NCBI RefSeq assembly: GCF_011174775.1
Contig: NZ_JAANHS010000017.1
Location: 1-57,514, forward strand
Reading direction: 5' to 3'
Length of the DNA: 57,514 nucleotides
Source of the DNA: Rhodobacter calidifons
GTDB taxonomy: Bacteria; Pseudomonadota; Alphaproteobacteria; Rhodobacterales; Rhodobacteraceae
In this document: piece by piece, positions 18,518-26,248 of the stretch
How positions within the stretch are numbered: position 1 is the stretch's first letter
How the letters are laid out: each line of letters starts with the position of its first letter
Notes under the pieces: model-generated
Databases searched by the model: none
The model's input: only the letters and a program-made list of their open reading frames with translations
Told to the model about the DNA's origin: nothing
Program-made: the position numbers and the translations under genes

Positions 18518-19489
18518 ATGACGAACAAGCCCAGGGTTCTGGTCACCCGGCGCTGGCCTGCCGCCGTCGAGGCGCAGATGGCCGCGCAGTTCGACGTCGA
18601 TCTCAACCGGGCGGACAGGCCGCTGACCGAGGCCGAGCTGCGCGACGCCATGACCCGCTACGACGCCATCCTCCCCACCGTCACCGACAGGCTTCCGGCG
18701 ACCGTTTTCGACCCCAGCCCCCGAACGAAGATCCTTGCCAACTACGGCGTCGGCTTTTCCCACATCGACACCCAGGCCGCGAAGGCGCGCGGCATCACCG
18801 TCACCAACACCCCCGACGTGCTGTCGGAATGCACCGCCGACATCGCGATGACGCTGCTTCTGATGGTGGCCCGCCGGGCAGGGGAGGGGGAGCGCGAGTT
18901 GCGCGAAGGCCGCTGGACCGGCTGGCGCCCGACGCATCTGATCGGCACCAAGGTTTCGGGGGCCACCCTCGGCATCATCGGCTTCGGCCGCATCGGCCAG
19001 GCCATGGCCCAACGCGCGCATTTCGGCTTCGGCATGAAGATCCTCGTCCAGAACCGCTCGCCTGTCCCGACCGAAGTCCTGGACCGCTACAACGCCACCC
19101 AGGTCCCCACGATCGAGGACCTGCTGCCGCAATGCGATTTCGTCTCGCTGCACTGCCCCGGCGGGGCCGCCAACCGCCACCTCATCAACGCCCGCCGGCT
19201 GGACCTGATGAAGCCCACGGCCTTCCTGATCAACACCGCGCGCGGAGAGGTGATCGACGAACACGCGCTGGCACAATCGCTGTGGTTCGGCACCATCGCG
19301 GGTGCGGGTCTCGACGTGTTCGAACGCGAGCCTTCGGTCCCCGACGCGCTGCTGAACACCGACAACCTTGTCCTTCTTCCCCACCTCGGCTCTGCCACCC
19401 GCGAAACGCGCGAGGCGATGGGCTTTCGCGTCCTGGAAAACCTGACCGCCTTCTTCGACGGCCGCGAACCGCAGGACCGGGTGGCGTAA
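18518..19489 (+). CDS. D-2-hydroxyacid dehydrogenase, glyoxylate/hydroxypyruvate reductase type
   Basis: 323 residues, ATG 18518 after GGAAGGGGAGGGG and 16 bases from mtkB. The NAD(P)-binding motif GIIGFGRIGQ is near residues 151-160. Catalytic Arg (NTARGEVID), Glu (LDVFEREP) and His (LLPHLGSATRE) are near 242, 268 and 289. The N-terminus (KPRVLVTRRWPAAVE) groups it with GyaR/GhrB-like glycerate dehydrogenases, not with Methylobacterium HprA. In this operon it would reduce hydroxypyruvate to glycerate, the next serine-cycle step; glyoxylate reduction is a normal side activity. Its end lies three bases from the convergent tRNA. Confidence 0.85.
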   Translation: MTNKPRVLVTRRWPAAVEAQMAAQFDVDLNRADRPLTEAELRDAMTRYDAILPTVTDRLPATVFDPSPRTKILANYGVGFSHIDTQAAKARGITVTNTPDVLSECTADIAMTLLLMVARRAGEGERELREGRWTGWRPTHLIGTKVSGATLGIIGFGRIGQAMAQRAHFGFGMKILVQNRSPVPTEVLDRYNATQVPTIEDLLPQCDFVSLHCPGGAANRHLINARRLDLMKPTAFLINTARGEVIDEHALAQSLWFGTIAGAGLDVFEREPSVPDALLNTDNLVLLPHLGSATRETREAMGFRVLENLTAFFDGREPQDRVA

Positions 19490-19492
19490 GGC

Positions 19493-19569
19493 TGGTAGGC
19501 CCGGAGGGACTCGAACCCCCAACCAAGGCGTTATGAGCGCCCTGCTCTGACCGATTGAGCTACAGGCCC
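19493..19569 (-). tRNA. tRNA with CAU anticodon, probably tRNA-Ile2 (lysidine type)
   Basis: A full cloverleaf folds on the minus strand. Acceptor GGGCCTG pairs with CGGGCCT, the D arm is GCTC/GAGC, the anticodon stem is GGGCG/CGCCT around loop CTCATAA, and the T arm GGGGG/CCCTC encloses TTCGAGT. Discriminator A and an encoded CCA follow. The anticodon CAT is at 19533-19535. The body, especially the CGCCTTGGT stretch after the anticodon, resembles tRNA-Ile2 (C34 changed to lysidine by TilS) more than elongator tRNA-Met. Methionine identity remains the alternative. Confidence 0.93.
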
Positions 19570-19685
19570 GTAGCCTGGTCCTGCCTAGCAGAACCGGGCG
19601 AAGCGTCAAGTCGGCCCCGCGTTGCACGCCTGCCGGCAATCGTCTATGCGGGCGGCAAGTCGATTCCGCGAAAAGGGGCAGGCAG

Positions 19686-20732
19686 ATGACCAAGGGCCAC
19701 AACGGGCTGACCTATGCCGATGCGGGCGTGGACATCGACGCCGGGAACGCTCTGGTGGATCGCATCAAGCCCGCCGCGAAATCCACCAGCCGGTCGGGGG
19801 TGATGGGCGGCCTCGGCGGCTTCGGCGCGCTGTTCGACCTCAAGGCGGCAGGCTACCAGGACCCGATCCTTGTGGCGGCGACCGATGGAGTCGGCACCAA
19901 GCTGCGCATCGCCATCGACACCGGTCACGTCGACACGATCGGCATCGATCTTGTCGCGATGTGTGTCAACGATCTGGTCTGCCAGGGGGCGGAACCCCTG
20001 TTCTTCCTTGACTATTTCGCCACCGGCAAGCTGGAGGTCGAGGAGGCCGCCCGCATCATCGCCGGCATCGCCAGGGGCTGTGCCGACAGCGGTTGCGCCC
20101 TGATCGGTGGGGAAACCGCAGAGATGCCGGGCATGTATCACAAGGGCGACTTCGACCTTGCGGGCTTCGCGGTCGGCGCGATGGAGCGCGGGCAGGACCT
20201 GCCGCGCGACATTCAGAAGGGCGACATCCTCCTCGGCCTCGCCTCCTCGGGCGTCCATTCCAACGGCTACAGCTTCGTGCGCAAGGTGGTGGAACTTTCC
20301 GGCCTCGGCTGGGACGCCAAGTCCCCCTTCAGCGACGGCACGCTCGGCGAGGCGCTTCTCACTCCGACCCGCCTCTATGTCAAACAGGCGCTCGCCGCCG
20401 TCCGCGCCGGTGGGGTCCACGGCCTTGCCCACATCACCGGCGGGGGCCTGACCGAGAACCCGCCCCGCGTCCTGCCCGAAGGCCTCGCCTGCGAAATCGA
20501 CCTTGGCGCTTGGCAACTCCCGCCGGTCTTCCGCTGGCTCGCCACCACCGCGAACATGGCGGAACCCGAGCTTCTCAAGACCTTCAACTGCGGGATCGGC
20601 ATGATCCTCGTCGTCGCCGAGGACCGGGCGGATGCCCTGACCGACCTTCTCGGCACGATGGGCGAGACCGTCACTGACATGGGCCGGATCGTCGAAGGGC
20701 AGGGGGTCATCTACAGGGGCAAGCTTCTGTGA
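19686..20732 (+). CDS. purM: Phosphoribosylformylglycinamidine cyclo-ligase
   Basis: 348 residues, ATG 19686 after GGGGCAGGCAG. AIR synthetase markers are visible: [17 protein letters not shown] at the N-terminus, GVGTKLRIA, the [21 protein letters not shown] signature, and [11 protein letters not shown]. It makes aminoimidazole ribotide in step five of purine synthesis in the cytosol. It overlaps purN by four bases, so the two are translationally coupled. Confidence 0.98.
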   Translation: MTKGHNGLTYADAGVDIDAGNALVDRIKPAAKSTSRSGVMGGLGGFGALFDLKAAGYQDPILVAATDGVGTKLRIAIDTGHVDTIGIDLVAMCVNDLVCQGAEPLFFLDYFATGKLEVEEAARIIAGIARGCADSGCALIGGETAEMPGMYHKGDFDLAGFAVGAMERGQDLPRDIQKGDILLGLASSGVHSNGYSFVRKVVELSGLGWDAKSPFSDGTLGEALLTPTRLYVKQALAAVRAGGVHGLAHITGGGLTENPPRVLPEGLACEIDLGAWQLPPVFRWLATTANMAEPELLKTFNCGIGMILVVAEDRADALTDLLGTMGETVTDMGRIVEGQGVIYRGKLL

Positions 20733-21316
20733 AGCGCGTCGCCATCCTGATTTCCGGGGGTGGCTCCAACATGCTGGCGCTGGTCCGCGACATGGGGCAG
20801 GGCGGCCATGCCGAACCCGTCCTTGTCGCGTCGAACGACCCTGCCGCCGGGGGGCTTGCGAAGGCCGCGGCGCTTGGCATCCCCACCGCCGCCGCCGACC
20901 ATCGCGCCTTCCCCAGCCGCGAGGCCTTCGAGGCTGCGCTTTCCGAACGGATCGAGGCCGTGCGGCCCGACATCCTCTGCCTCGCGGGCTTCATGCGCAT
21001 CCTGACCCCCGGCTTCGTTCGCCGCTACGACGGCAGGATGCTTAACATCCATCCCTCGCTTTTGCCGAAATACCCGGGGCTCCACACCCACGCCCGCGCG
21101 CTTGCTGCGGGCGACACGGAAGCCGGCTGCACCGTCCACGAAGTCACCGCCGACCTCGACGCAGGCCCCATCCTCGGCCAGGCGCGCGTGCCGATCCTGC
21201 CCGGAGACACTCAGGAAACCCTCGCCGCCCGCGTCCTGACGCAGGAACATCGGCTCTACCCCGCTGTCCTGCGCCGCTTTGCCGCCGGGGACCGCACCCC
21301 TGTCCTCTTACCCTGA
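20729..21316 (+). CDS. purN: Phosphoribosylglycinamide formyltransferase
   Basis: 195 residues from GTG 20729, which overlaps the purM stop (GTGA). The GART fold shows [12 protein letters not shown] for phosphate binding, LAGFMRIL, the catalytic Asn/His in [13 protein letters not shown], and Asp in [11 protein letters not shown]. It transfers formyl from 10-formyl-tetrahydrofolate to GAR. The 3' end overlaps the convergent DUF454 gene by nine bases. Confidence 0.98.
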   Translation: MKRVAILISGGGSNMLALVRDMGQGGHAEPVLVASNDPAAGGLAKAAALGIPTAAADHRAFPSREAFEAALSERIEAVRPDILCLAGFMRILTPGFVRRYDGRMLNIHPSLLPKYPGLHTHARALAAGDTEAGCTVHEVTADLDAGPILGQARVPILPGDTQETLAARVLTQEHRLYPAVLRRFAAGDRTPVLLP

Positions 21317-21670
21317 CGGCCCGTCCGGCCGCGTCAGCACGAAGGCCGCGCCGATCCCGATCAGCACCGACTGCACGACCAGTGCGCTCCAGGGCAGGCC
21401 GGCCAGCAGCGACAGACCCCAGACCGCCGCCATGCTGCCCGCCGCCAGCCGCTTGGCGCGGCGCGAGATCGCGCCGTGCTCTTCCCAGTTGCGGATCGGC
21501 GGGCCGAAGGTCCGGTGGTTCAGAAGCCAGTGATGCAGCCGGGGCGAGGATTTGGCAAAGCACCCCGCCGCCAGCAGCAGGAAGGGCGTGGTCGGCAGGA
21601 CGGGCAGCACCACGCCCAGAAGCCCCAGGCCCAGGAACAGAAACCCCGCCGCCAGCCAAAGCGTGCGCAT
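21308..21670 (-). CDS. DUF454 (YbaN-family) small membrane protein
   Basis: 120 residues from ATG 21670 (a GTG lies one codon earlier). Helix 1 covers about residues 5-40 with the family motif VLPVLPTTPFLLLAAGCFAKSS. An amphipathic middle with NHRTFGPPIRNWEEHGAISRRAK is followed by two helices near the C-terminus. The order matches YbaN/DUF454 inner-membrane proteins, whose function is unknown. It is divergent from rnd and convergent with purN. Confidence 0.88.
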   Translation of the reverse strand: MRTLWLAAGFLFLGLGLLGVVLPVLPTTPFLLLAAGCFAKSSPRLHHWLLNHRTFGPPIRNWEEHGAISRRAKRLAAGSMAAVWGLSLLAGLPWSALVVQSVLIGIGAAFVLTRPDGPSG

Positions 21671-21804
21671 CACCCACCCCGCGTTTCGTTCGCCACTTGC
21701 GCACGGCCAGGCGCCAGGCTCAACCCCGCCCCTTTCCTTTTCCCGCCCGACGCCCTAGAACAGCCCGGCATTGGCGGGATGACCCCGCGACGAAAGGACG
21801 GCCC

Positions 21805-22959
21805 ATGCGCACGATCGCCACGACCGAAGACCTCGCCGCCTATTGCGCACTTGCCAAGTCCCAGCCCTATGTCACCCTCGACACCGAATTCCTGCGCGAA
21901 CGCACCTACTGGTCCAAGCTCTGCCTGATCCAGATGGCGCTGCCCGGGGCAGGGGAGGCGGTCCTGATCGACCCGATCGCGGGGCCGGAGATGTCGCTGG
22001 AACCCCTCTACGACCTCTTCCGCCACGAGACGACCGTCAAGGTCTTCCACGCCGCGCGGCAGGACCTGGAGATCTTCTTCGTCGAAGGCGGCGTCTTTCC
22101 GAAACCCCTCTTCGACACGCAGATCGCCGCCATGGTCTGCGGCTTTGGTGAACAGGTCGGCTACGAGACACTGGTCAAGAAGATCGCCAAGGCCGACCTC
22201 GACAAGACCTCTCGCTTCACCGACTGGTCGCGCCGCCCGCTGTCGGACGCGCAAAAGGAATACGCGCTGGCCGATGTGACGCATCTGCGGGTGATCTACG
22301 AGTGGCTTGCCGCGCAGCTGAAGAAGAACGGCCGCGCCGAATGGGTGGCCGAGGAACTGGCGATCCTCACCGATCCCGCGACCTATACCATACACCCCGA
22401 CGACGCCTGGCAGCGGATCAAGACCCGCACCACCTCTGGCCGTTTCCTCGCCGTGGTCAAGGCGCTCGCCCGCTTCCGCGAGGCCTATGCGCAAGGCCAG
22501 AACGTGCCGCGCAGCCGGGTGATGAAGGACGACGCGCTTCTCGAACTCGCCTCCACCCGCCCCACCACGGCCGAGGAACTGGGCCGCTCCCGTCTCCTGA
22601 TGCGCGAAGGCCGCAAGCCCGAGATCGCCGAAGGCATCCTTGCCGCAGTGAAGGAAGGGCTGGAGATGAAGCCCGAGGACATGCCCCGGGTCGAGGCCTC
22701 GCGCGAACAGATGCAGGTGAACCCGGCGCTGGCCGACCTTCTTCGCGTGCTGCTGAAGGCCAAGTCGGAAAGCCTGGGCGTCGCGCCCCGCCTGATCGCC
22801 TCATCGGCCGACCTCGATCTGATCGCCGCCGGCGAGCGCAATGTCCCGGCGCTTTCCGGCTGGCGGCGCGAAGCCTTCGGCGATGACGCCCTGCGCCTCT
22901 GCAAGGGCGAGATCGCCCTGTCGGCCAAGGGCAACGAGGTGCGCGTCGTCCGGCTCTGA
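21805..22959 (+). CDS. rnd: Ribonuclease D
   Basis: 384 residues. I choose ATG 21805 because the DEDD exonuclease domain begins at once after it (MRTIATTEDLAAYC); upstream in-frame codons are Arg/Pro-rich and not family-like. The DEDDy residues are in VTLDTEFLRE, FHAARQDLEIFF and the ADVTHLRVIYEWL segment. The C-terminal half holds one HRDC domain (about 210-290). The enzyme trims tRNA and other small-RNA 3' ends. A three-hairpin element follows 11 bases after the stop. Confidence 0.96.
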   Translation: MRTIATTEDLAAYCALAKSQPYVTLDTEFLRERTYWSKLCLIQMALPGAGEAVLIDPIAGPEMSLEPLYDLFRHETTVKVFHAARQDLEIFFVEGGVFPKPLFDTQIAAMVCGFGEQVGYETLVKKIAKADLDKTSRFTDWSRRPLSDAQKEYALADVTHLRVIYEWLAAQLKKNGRAEWVAEELAILTDPATYTIHPDDAWQRIKTRTTSGRFLAVVKALARFREAYAQGQNVPRSRVMKDDALLELASTRPTTAEELGRSRLLMREGRKPEIAEGILAAVKEGLEMKPEDMPRVEASREQMQVNPALADLLRVLLKAKSESLGVAPRLIASSADLDLIAAGERNVPALSGWRREAFGDDALRLCKGEIALSAKGNEVRVVRL

Positions 22960-22970
22960 CCTCCCGGAAA

Positions 22971-23037
22971 CCGGACTTCGACCGAAGTCCGGACCGGAGC
23001 CTTTCAGGCTCCGCACCGATTTCCGCATGGAAATCGG
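22971..23037. terminator. Three-hairpin element between convergent genes, copy 1
   Basis: Three consecutive perfect hairpins: 22971-22992 (CCGGACTTC/GAAGTCCGG), 22995-23013 (CGGAGCCT/AGGCTCCG) and 23016-23037 (CCGATTTCC/GGAAATCGG). The last base lies directly beside the stop codon of the minus-strand lipoprotein gene. It is probably a bidirectional terminator. The same architecture recurs at 52252-52319. Confidence 0.75.
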
Positions 23038-23496
23038 CTATCGGCGCGAGGCGCGGGCGTTCGTGGCCCCCTGCACCACGATCTCGCGCACGTTCTCCAG
23101 CTTGAAGTTGGAAATGTAGATCGCCACATCCACCTGCCGCGACTGCGGCGTCCCGGCCGCGGTCTTCTCGATCGGCGGAAAGACCCGGAACTCGTAGACC
23201 AGCGTCCCGCCCTCGGTTACCGGCTGCGGCACCAGCTCCGCGTTCCAATAGCCTTGCACCGGCATCTGGCCCCGCGCCCGCACGATGGCCCCGCCCGGCA
23301 TCGGCTCCACCGCCATCGACAGCACCACCTCGGCCAAGAGCCGCCCATCCGCCTTCGCCTCGGGCAGCACGATCGTCTCGCGCGGTTCGGACTTGCGGAA
23401 CCAGTTGAACGGGTTCAACCGGCTCTGCCGCAGGCCACCACAGCCGGCGACGGCAAGCGCAAGGCCAAGGACGACGTAACGGCGTGACAGGGACAT
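23038..23496 (-). CDS. Small outer-envelope lipoprotein, function unknown
   Basis: 152 residues from ATG 23496. A lipoprotein signal (MSLSRRYVVLGLALAVAGC, lipid-bearing Cys19) precedes a 130-residue beta-rich domain with LNPFNWFRKSE right after the anchor. That NPFNWF region is common in small hypothetical lipoproteins of Rhodobacteraceae. Codons upstream of 23496 are in frame but would bury the signal. No catalytic motif is visible. It is divergent from sufE. Confidence 0.8.
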   Translation of the reverse strand: MSLSRRYVVLGLALAVAGCGGLRQSRLNPFNWFRKSEPRETIVLPEAKADGRLLAEVVLSMAVEPMPGGAIVRARGQMPVQGYWNAELVPQPVTEGGTLVYEFRVFPPIEKTAAGTPQSRQVDVAIYISNFKLENVREIVVQGATNARASRR

Positions 23497-23618
23497 GGGG
23501 CAAGCTTCCTGATGCGTTGCCCCTTGGGTAGCCGATGGCACCGCGTTTGAAAAGCGCATCTTGGACTGGACTGTCCCGGCCCCGCGCCTTACCTCACCCA
23601 CACCAGACGGAGCAGACC

Positions 23619-24029
23619 ATGGCCAGCCCAGCCTTCGAAGAAATTGCCGAGACATTCGACTTCCTCGACGACTGGGAGGACCGCTACCGCCATGTCATCG
23701 AACTGGGCAAGGCCATGCCGCCCCTGGACGACAGCTTCAAGGTCCCGGCGCTGAAGGTGCAGGGCTGCGCCAGCCAGGTCTGGCTGCGCCCGATGGTCGA
23801 GGATGGCAAATTCGACTTTCAAGGCGATTCCGATGCCATGATCGTCCGCGGCCTGATCGCCATCCTGCACGCGCTCTATTCCGGCGTCCCCGTGGCCGAG
23901 GTCGGCAAGATCGACGCCACCGCGGAACTGGGTCGCCTTGGCCTGAACGAACATCTCTCCAGCCAGCGTTCGAACGGCCTGCGCGCCATGGTCCAGCGGA
24001 TCCGCGACGAGGCCGCTAGCCGCGCGTGA
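23619..24029 (+). CDS. sufE: SufE-family cysteine-desulfurase partner
   Basis: 136 residues from ATG 23619, where the family start lies (FEEIAETFDFLDDWEDRYRHVIELGK). The sulfur-accepting Cys sits in VQGCASQVWL near residue 51. SufE takes persulfide sulfur from SufS and passes it to the SufBCD scaffold for Fe-S cluster assembly. Other suf genes are not in the window, so this is a detached copy. The end overlaps the convergent DUF427 gene by 14 bases. Confidence 0.95.
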   Translation: MASPAFEEIAETFDFLDDWEDRYRHVIELGKAMPPLDDSFKVPALKVQGCASQVWLRPMVEDGKFDFQGDSDAMIVRGLIAILHALYSGVPVAEVGKIDATAELGRLGLNEHLSSQRSNGLRAMVQRIRDEAASRA

Positions 24030-24357
24030 CCGTCACCCGGTCGGGATAGAACGCCAGGTGCCCCGCGATCTCGGCCACGTCGGGTTTCGGCGTCTCGTAG
24101 CTCCAGACCGCATTGGCCAGCATCCCGGCATCGCCCTTGATCGAGTAATAGCTCGCCTTGCCCTTCCACGGGCAGGACGTCGCATGATCCGTCCGCATCA
24201 GCCGGGTCATGTCGATATCCTCGCGCGGAACATAGATCACCGGGGGATAGGATCCTTCGCGCAGCTCCAGCGCCCGCGCGCTGGTGCCCAGCAAAGTGGT
24301 GCCCGCCCGCACCGTGACCGGCCCCTCAACCCTGGCAATGCGGATGTGATCGGCCAT
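24016..24357 (-). CDS. DUF427 domain protein
   Basis: 113 residues, a complete DUF427 single-domain protein. The conserved block around RTDHATSCPWKGKASYYSI and the C-terminal AFYPDRVTVT are present. Structures of the family show a small beta-barrel; no confirmed reaction is known to me. It starts 10 bases after the aminopeptidase stop on the same strand, so the two are probably one transcript. Confidence 0.9.
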   Translation of the reverse strand: MADHIRIARVEGPVTVRAGTTLLGTSARALELREGSYPPVIYVPREDIDMTRLMRTDHATSCPWKGKASYYSIKGDAGMLANAVWSYETPKPDVAEIAGHLAFYPDRVTVTRG

Positions 24358-24367
24358 TCCTGCCTCC

Positions 24368-26167
24368 TCAGATCGGGGCGCAAGCCTGCGTCAGCCAGTC
24401 AAGGGTAGCACCGGAAACCCGATTGCCAAGTTTTTCCAGCACCTCTGCGTGATAGGCGTCCAGCCAGCGGCGTTCCCCCTTAGACAGCTCCTCGCGCAGG
24501 ATCAGGCGGCGGTCGAAGGGCACGAAGGTCAGCGTCTCGAAGGCCAGCTGCGCCCGGTTGTCGCCCAGAGGAGGCGCCGCCTGCACCACGATCAGGTTCT
24601 CCAGCCGGATGCCGAAGGCGCCCTCGCGGTAATAGCCCGGCTCGTTCGACAGGATCATGCCCGGCTCCAGCGGCACCTCCGAGACGCGGGAAATCCGCTG
24701 CGGCCCCTCATGCACCGACAGGAAGGCCCCCACGCCATGCCCCGTGCCGTGGTCGTAATCCTGCCCCGCGACCCACAGGTTGAACCGTGCGAGCGCGTCG
24801 ATATCCCGCCCCGCCAGCCCCTTCGGGAACCGCACCCGGCTGATCGCGATCAGACCTTGCAGGACCCGCGTATAGCACTCCCGCGCCTCCTGCCCCGGAT
24901 CGCCGATGGCCACCGTCCGGGTGATGTCGGTCGTCCCGTCCGCATACTGCGCCCCCGAATCGACCAGCAGCAATTCGTTCTGCGCCACCGGCCGATTGGT
25001 CTCCTCGGTCACGCGGTAATGCATGATGGCCCCGTTCGGCCCTGCCCCGCAGATCGTGTCGAAACTGATGTCATGCAGCGCGTTCGTCGCCCGCCGGAAC
25101 CCTTCCAGCGCCTGCACCACGGAAATCTCGGTCAGCCCCCCGGACGGCGAGGCCTCGTCCAGCCAGCGCAGGAACTCCACCATCGCCGCCCCGTCGCGCA
25201 GATGGGCTTCCCGCGTGGCCGCGATCTCGGCGGCGTTCTTGCAGGCCTTGGGCAGGCGGCAGGGATCATCGCCCCAGGCGACCTCCACCCCCGCCCCCTT
25301 CAGGATCTCCGACACCGCCAGCGGCGCCGTGGTCTTGTCCACCCGCACCGGCCCGGCAAGGCCCTTCAGCGCCTCGGCAAATCCTTCGACCGGATGCACC
25401 GCGACCTCCGGCCCAAGATGCGCCCGCACCGCCTCGTCCAGCTTGGCCGGCGCCACGAACAGATCGACCCGCGCGTCGTCGTGCAGAACGGCAAGCCCAT
25501 GCAGCACCGGGTTCTTCGGCACATCCGCGCCCCGGATGTTCAACAGCCAGCACAGCGAATCCGGCAGCGTGATGACCGCCGCCCTTTGCCCGGCCTTTCG
25601 CAACGCCTCCGCCAGCCGCGCGCGCTTGTCGGCATGGCTTTCGCCCGCAAGCGCGACAGGATGCACGAAAGCCTTGCCCGCAGGCGCCGCGGGCTGATCC
25701 GGCCAGATCGTATCAACAGGATTTTCGCTGACAGAAGAAACGGTTACGCCAGTGCCTTCAAGCGATCTCTGAAGTCTCTCCACCTCATCCGCCGTATGCA
25801 GCCAGGGGTCGAATCCCACCACTCCTGCCGTCAGCCTTTCCTTGACCCAGTCGCCCGGCTTCACCTCCGGCCAGGGCACCGGCGTGAAGACCGACAGGTC
25901 CACCTGAGCCTTCACCTGCGTCCGATAGCGCCCGTCGATGAACACCCCCGCCGCATCCGGCAGCACGATGCAGAACCCCGCCGAGCCGGTGAACCCGGTC
26001 AGCCATTGCAACCGCTCGTCCCGCGGGGCGACATATTCGCCCTGGTGCACGTCCGCCCGCGGCACGATGAAGCCCTGTAGCCCCATCGCCGCCAGCTTCG
26101 CGCGCAGCGCAAGCAGCCGGGGCGGGCCCTGATCGGGCGAGGCGTGACTGTCGAAGCTCTGGAACAT
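24368..26167 (-). CDS. Aminopeptidase P-family (Xaa-Pro) metallopeptidase
   Basis: 599 residues, starting at ATG 26167 (MFQSFDSHASPDQGP, with GAAAGG upstream); an ATG at 26182 is in frame. It has two N-terminal creatinase-like domains and a C-terminal pita-bread catalytic domain. Metal ligands are visible in LLVDSGAQYADGTTDITRT (two Asp), GTGHGVGAFLSVHEGP (His) and ILSNEPGYYREGAFGIRLEN (two Glu). The ~600-residue length matches the long aminopeptidase P form. It removes N-terminal residues preceding proline in the cytosol. Confidence 0.93.
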   Translation of the reverse strand: MFQSFDSHASPDQGPPRLLALRAKLAAMGLQGFIVPRADVHQGEYVAPRDERLQWLTGFTGSAGFCIVLPDAAGVFIDGRYRTQVKAQVDLSVFTPVPWPEVKPGDWVKERLTAGVVGFDPWLHTADEVERLQRSLEGTGVTVSSVSENPVDTIWPDQPAAPAGKAFVHPVALAGESHADKRARLAEALRKAGQRAAVITLPDSLCWLLNIRGADVPKNPVLHGLAVLHDDARVDLFVAPAKLDEAVRAHLGPEVAVHPVEGFAEALKGLAGPVRVDKTTAPLAVSEILKGAGVEVAWGDDPCRLPKACKNAAEIAATREAHLRDGAAMVEFLRWLDEASPSGGLTEISVVQALEGFRRATNALHDISFDTICGAGPNGAIMHYRVTEETNRPVAQNELLLVDSGAQYADGTTDITRTVAIGDPGQEARECYTRVLQGLIAISRVRFPKGLAGRDIDALARFNLWVAGQDYDHGTGHGVGAFLSVHEGPQRISRVSEVPLEPGMILSNEPGYYREGAFGIRLENLIVVQAAPPLGDNRAQLAFETLTFVPFDRRLILREELSKGERRWLDAYHAEVLEKLGNRVSGATLDWLTQACAPI

Positions 26168-26187
26168 GCCGCGGCCTTTCATCTGTC

Positions 26188-26248
26188 CACAAATATCCTC
26201 GGGGGTGAGCCCCGGACCCTGTCCGGGGCGAGGGGGCAGAAGGCCCCC
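26188..26248. repeat. GC-rich palindromic repeat abutting the cobT stop
   Basis: Reads CACAAATATCCTCGGGGGTGAG, then an inner perfect hairpin (GCCCCGGAC/GTCCGGGGC), then GAGGGGGCAGAAGGCCCCC. The last base touches the cobT stop codon. A related copy lies at 47261-47304 in the opposite orientation and partial ones at 33303-33340 and 30660-30675. Confidence 0.7.

Noticed and set aside
24449-26080. A 543-codon plus-strand frame opposite the aminopeptidase P gene
   Set aside because: Metal-ligand motifs of the peptidase are intact on the minus strand; the opposite frame is Arg/His/Pro-rich noise.
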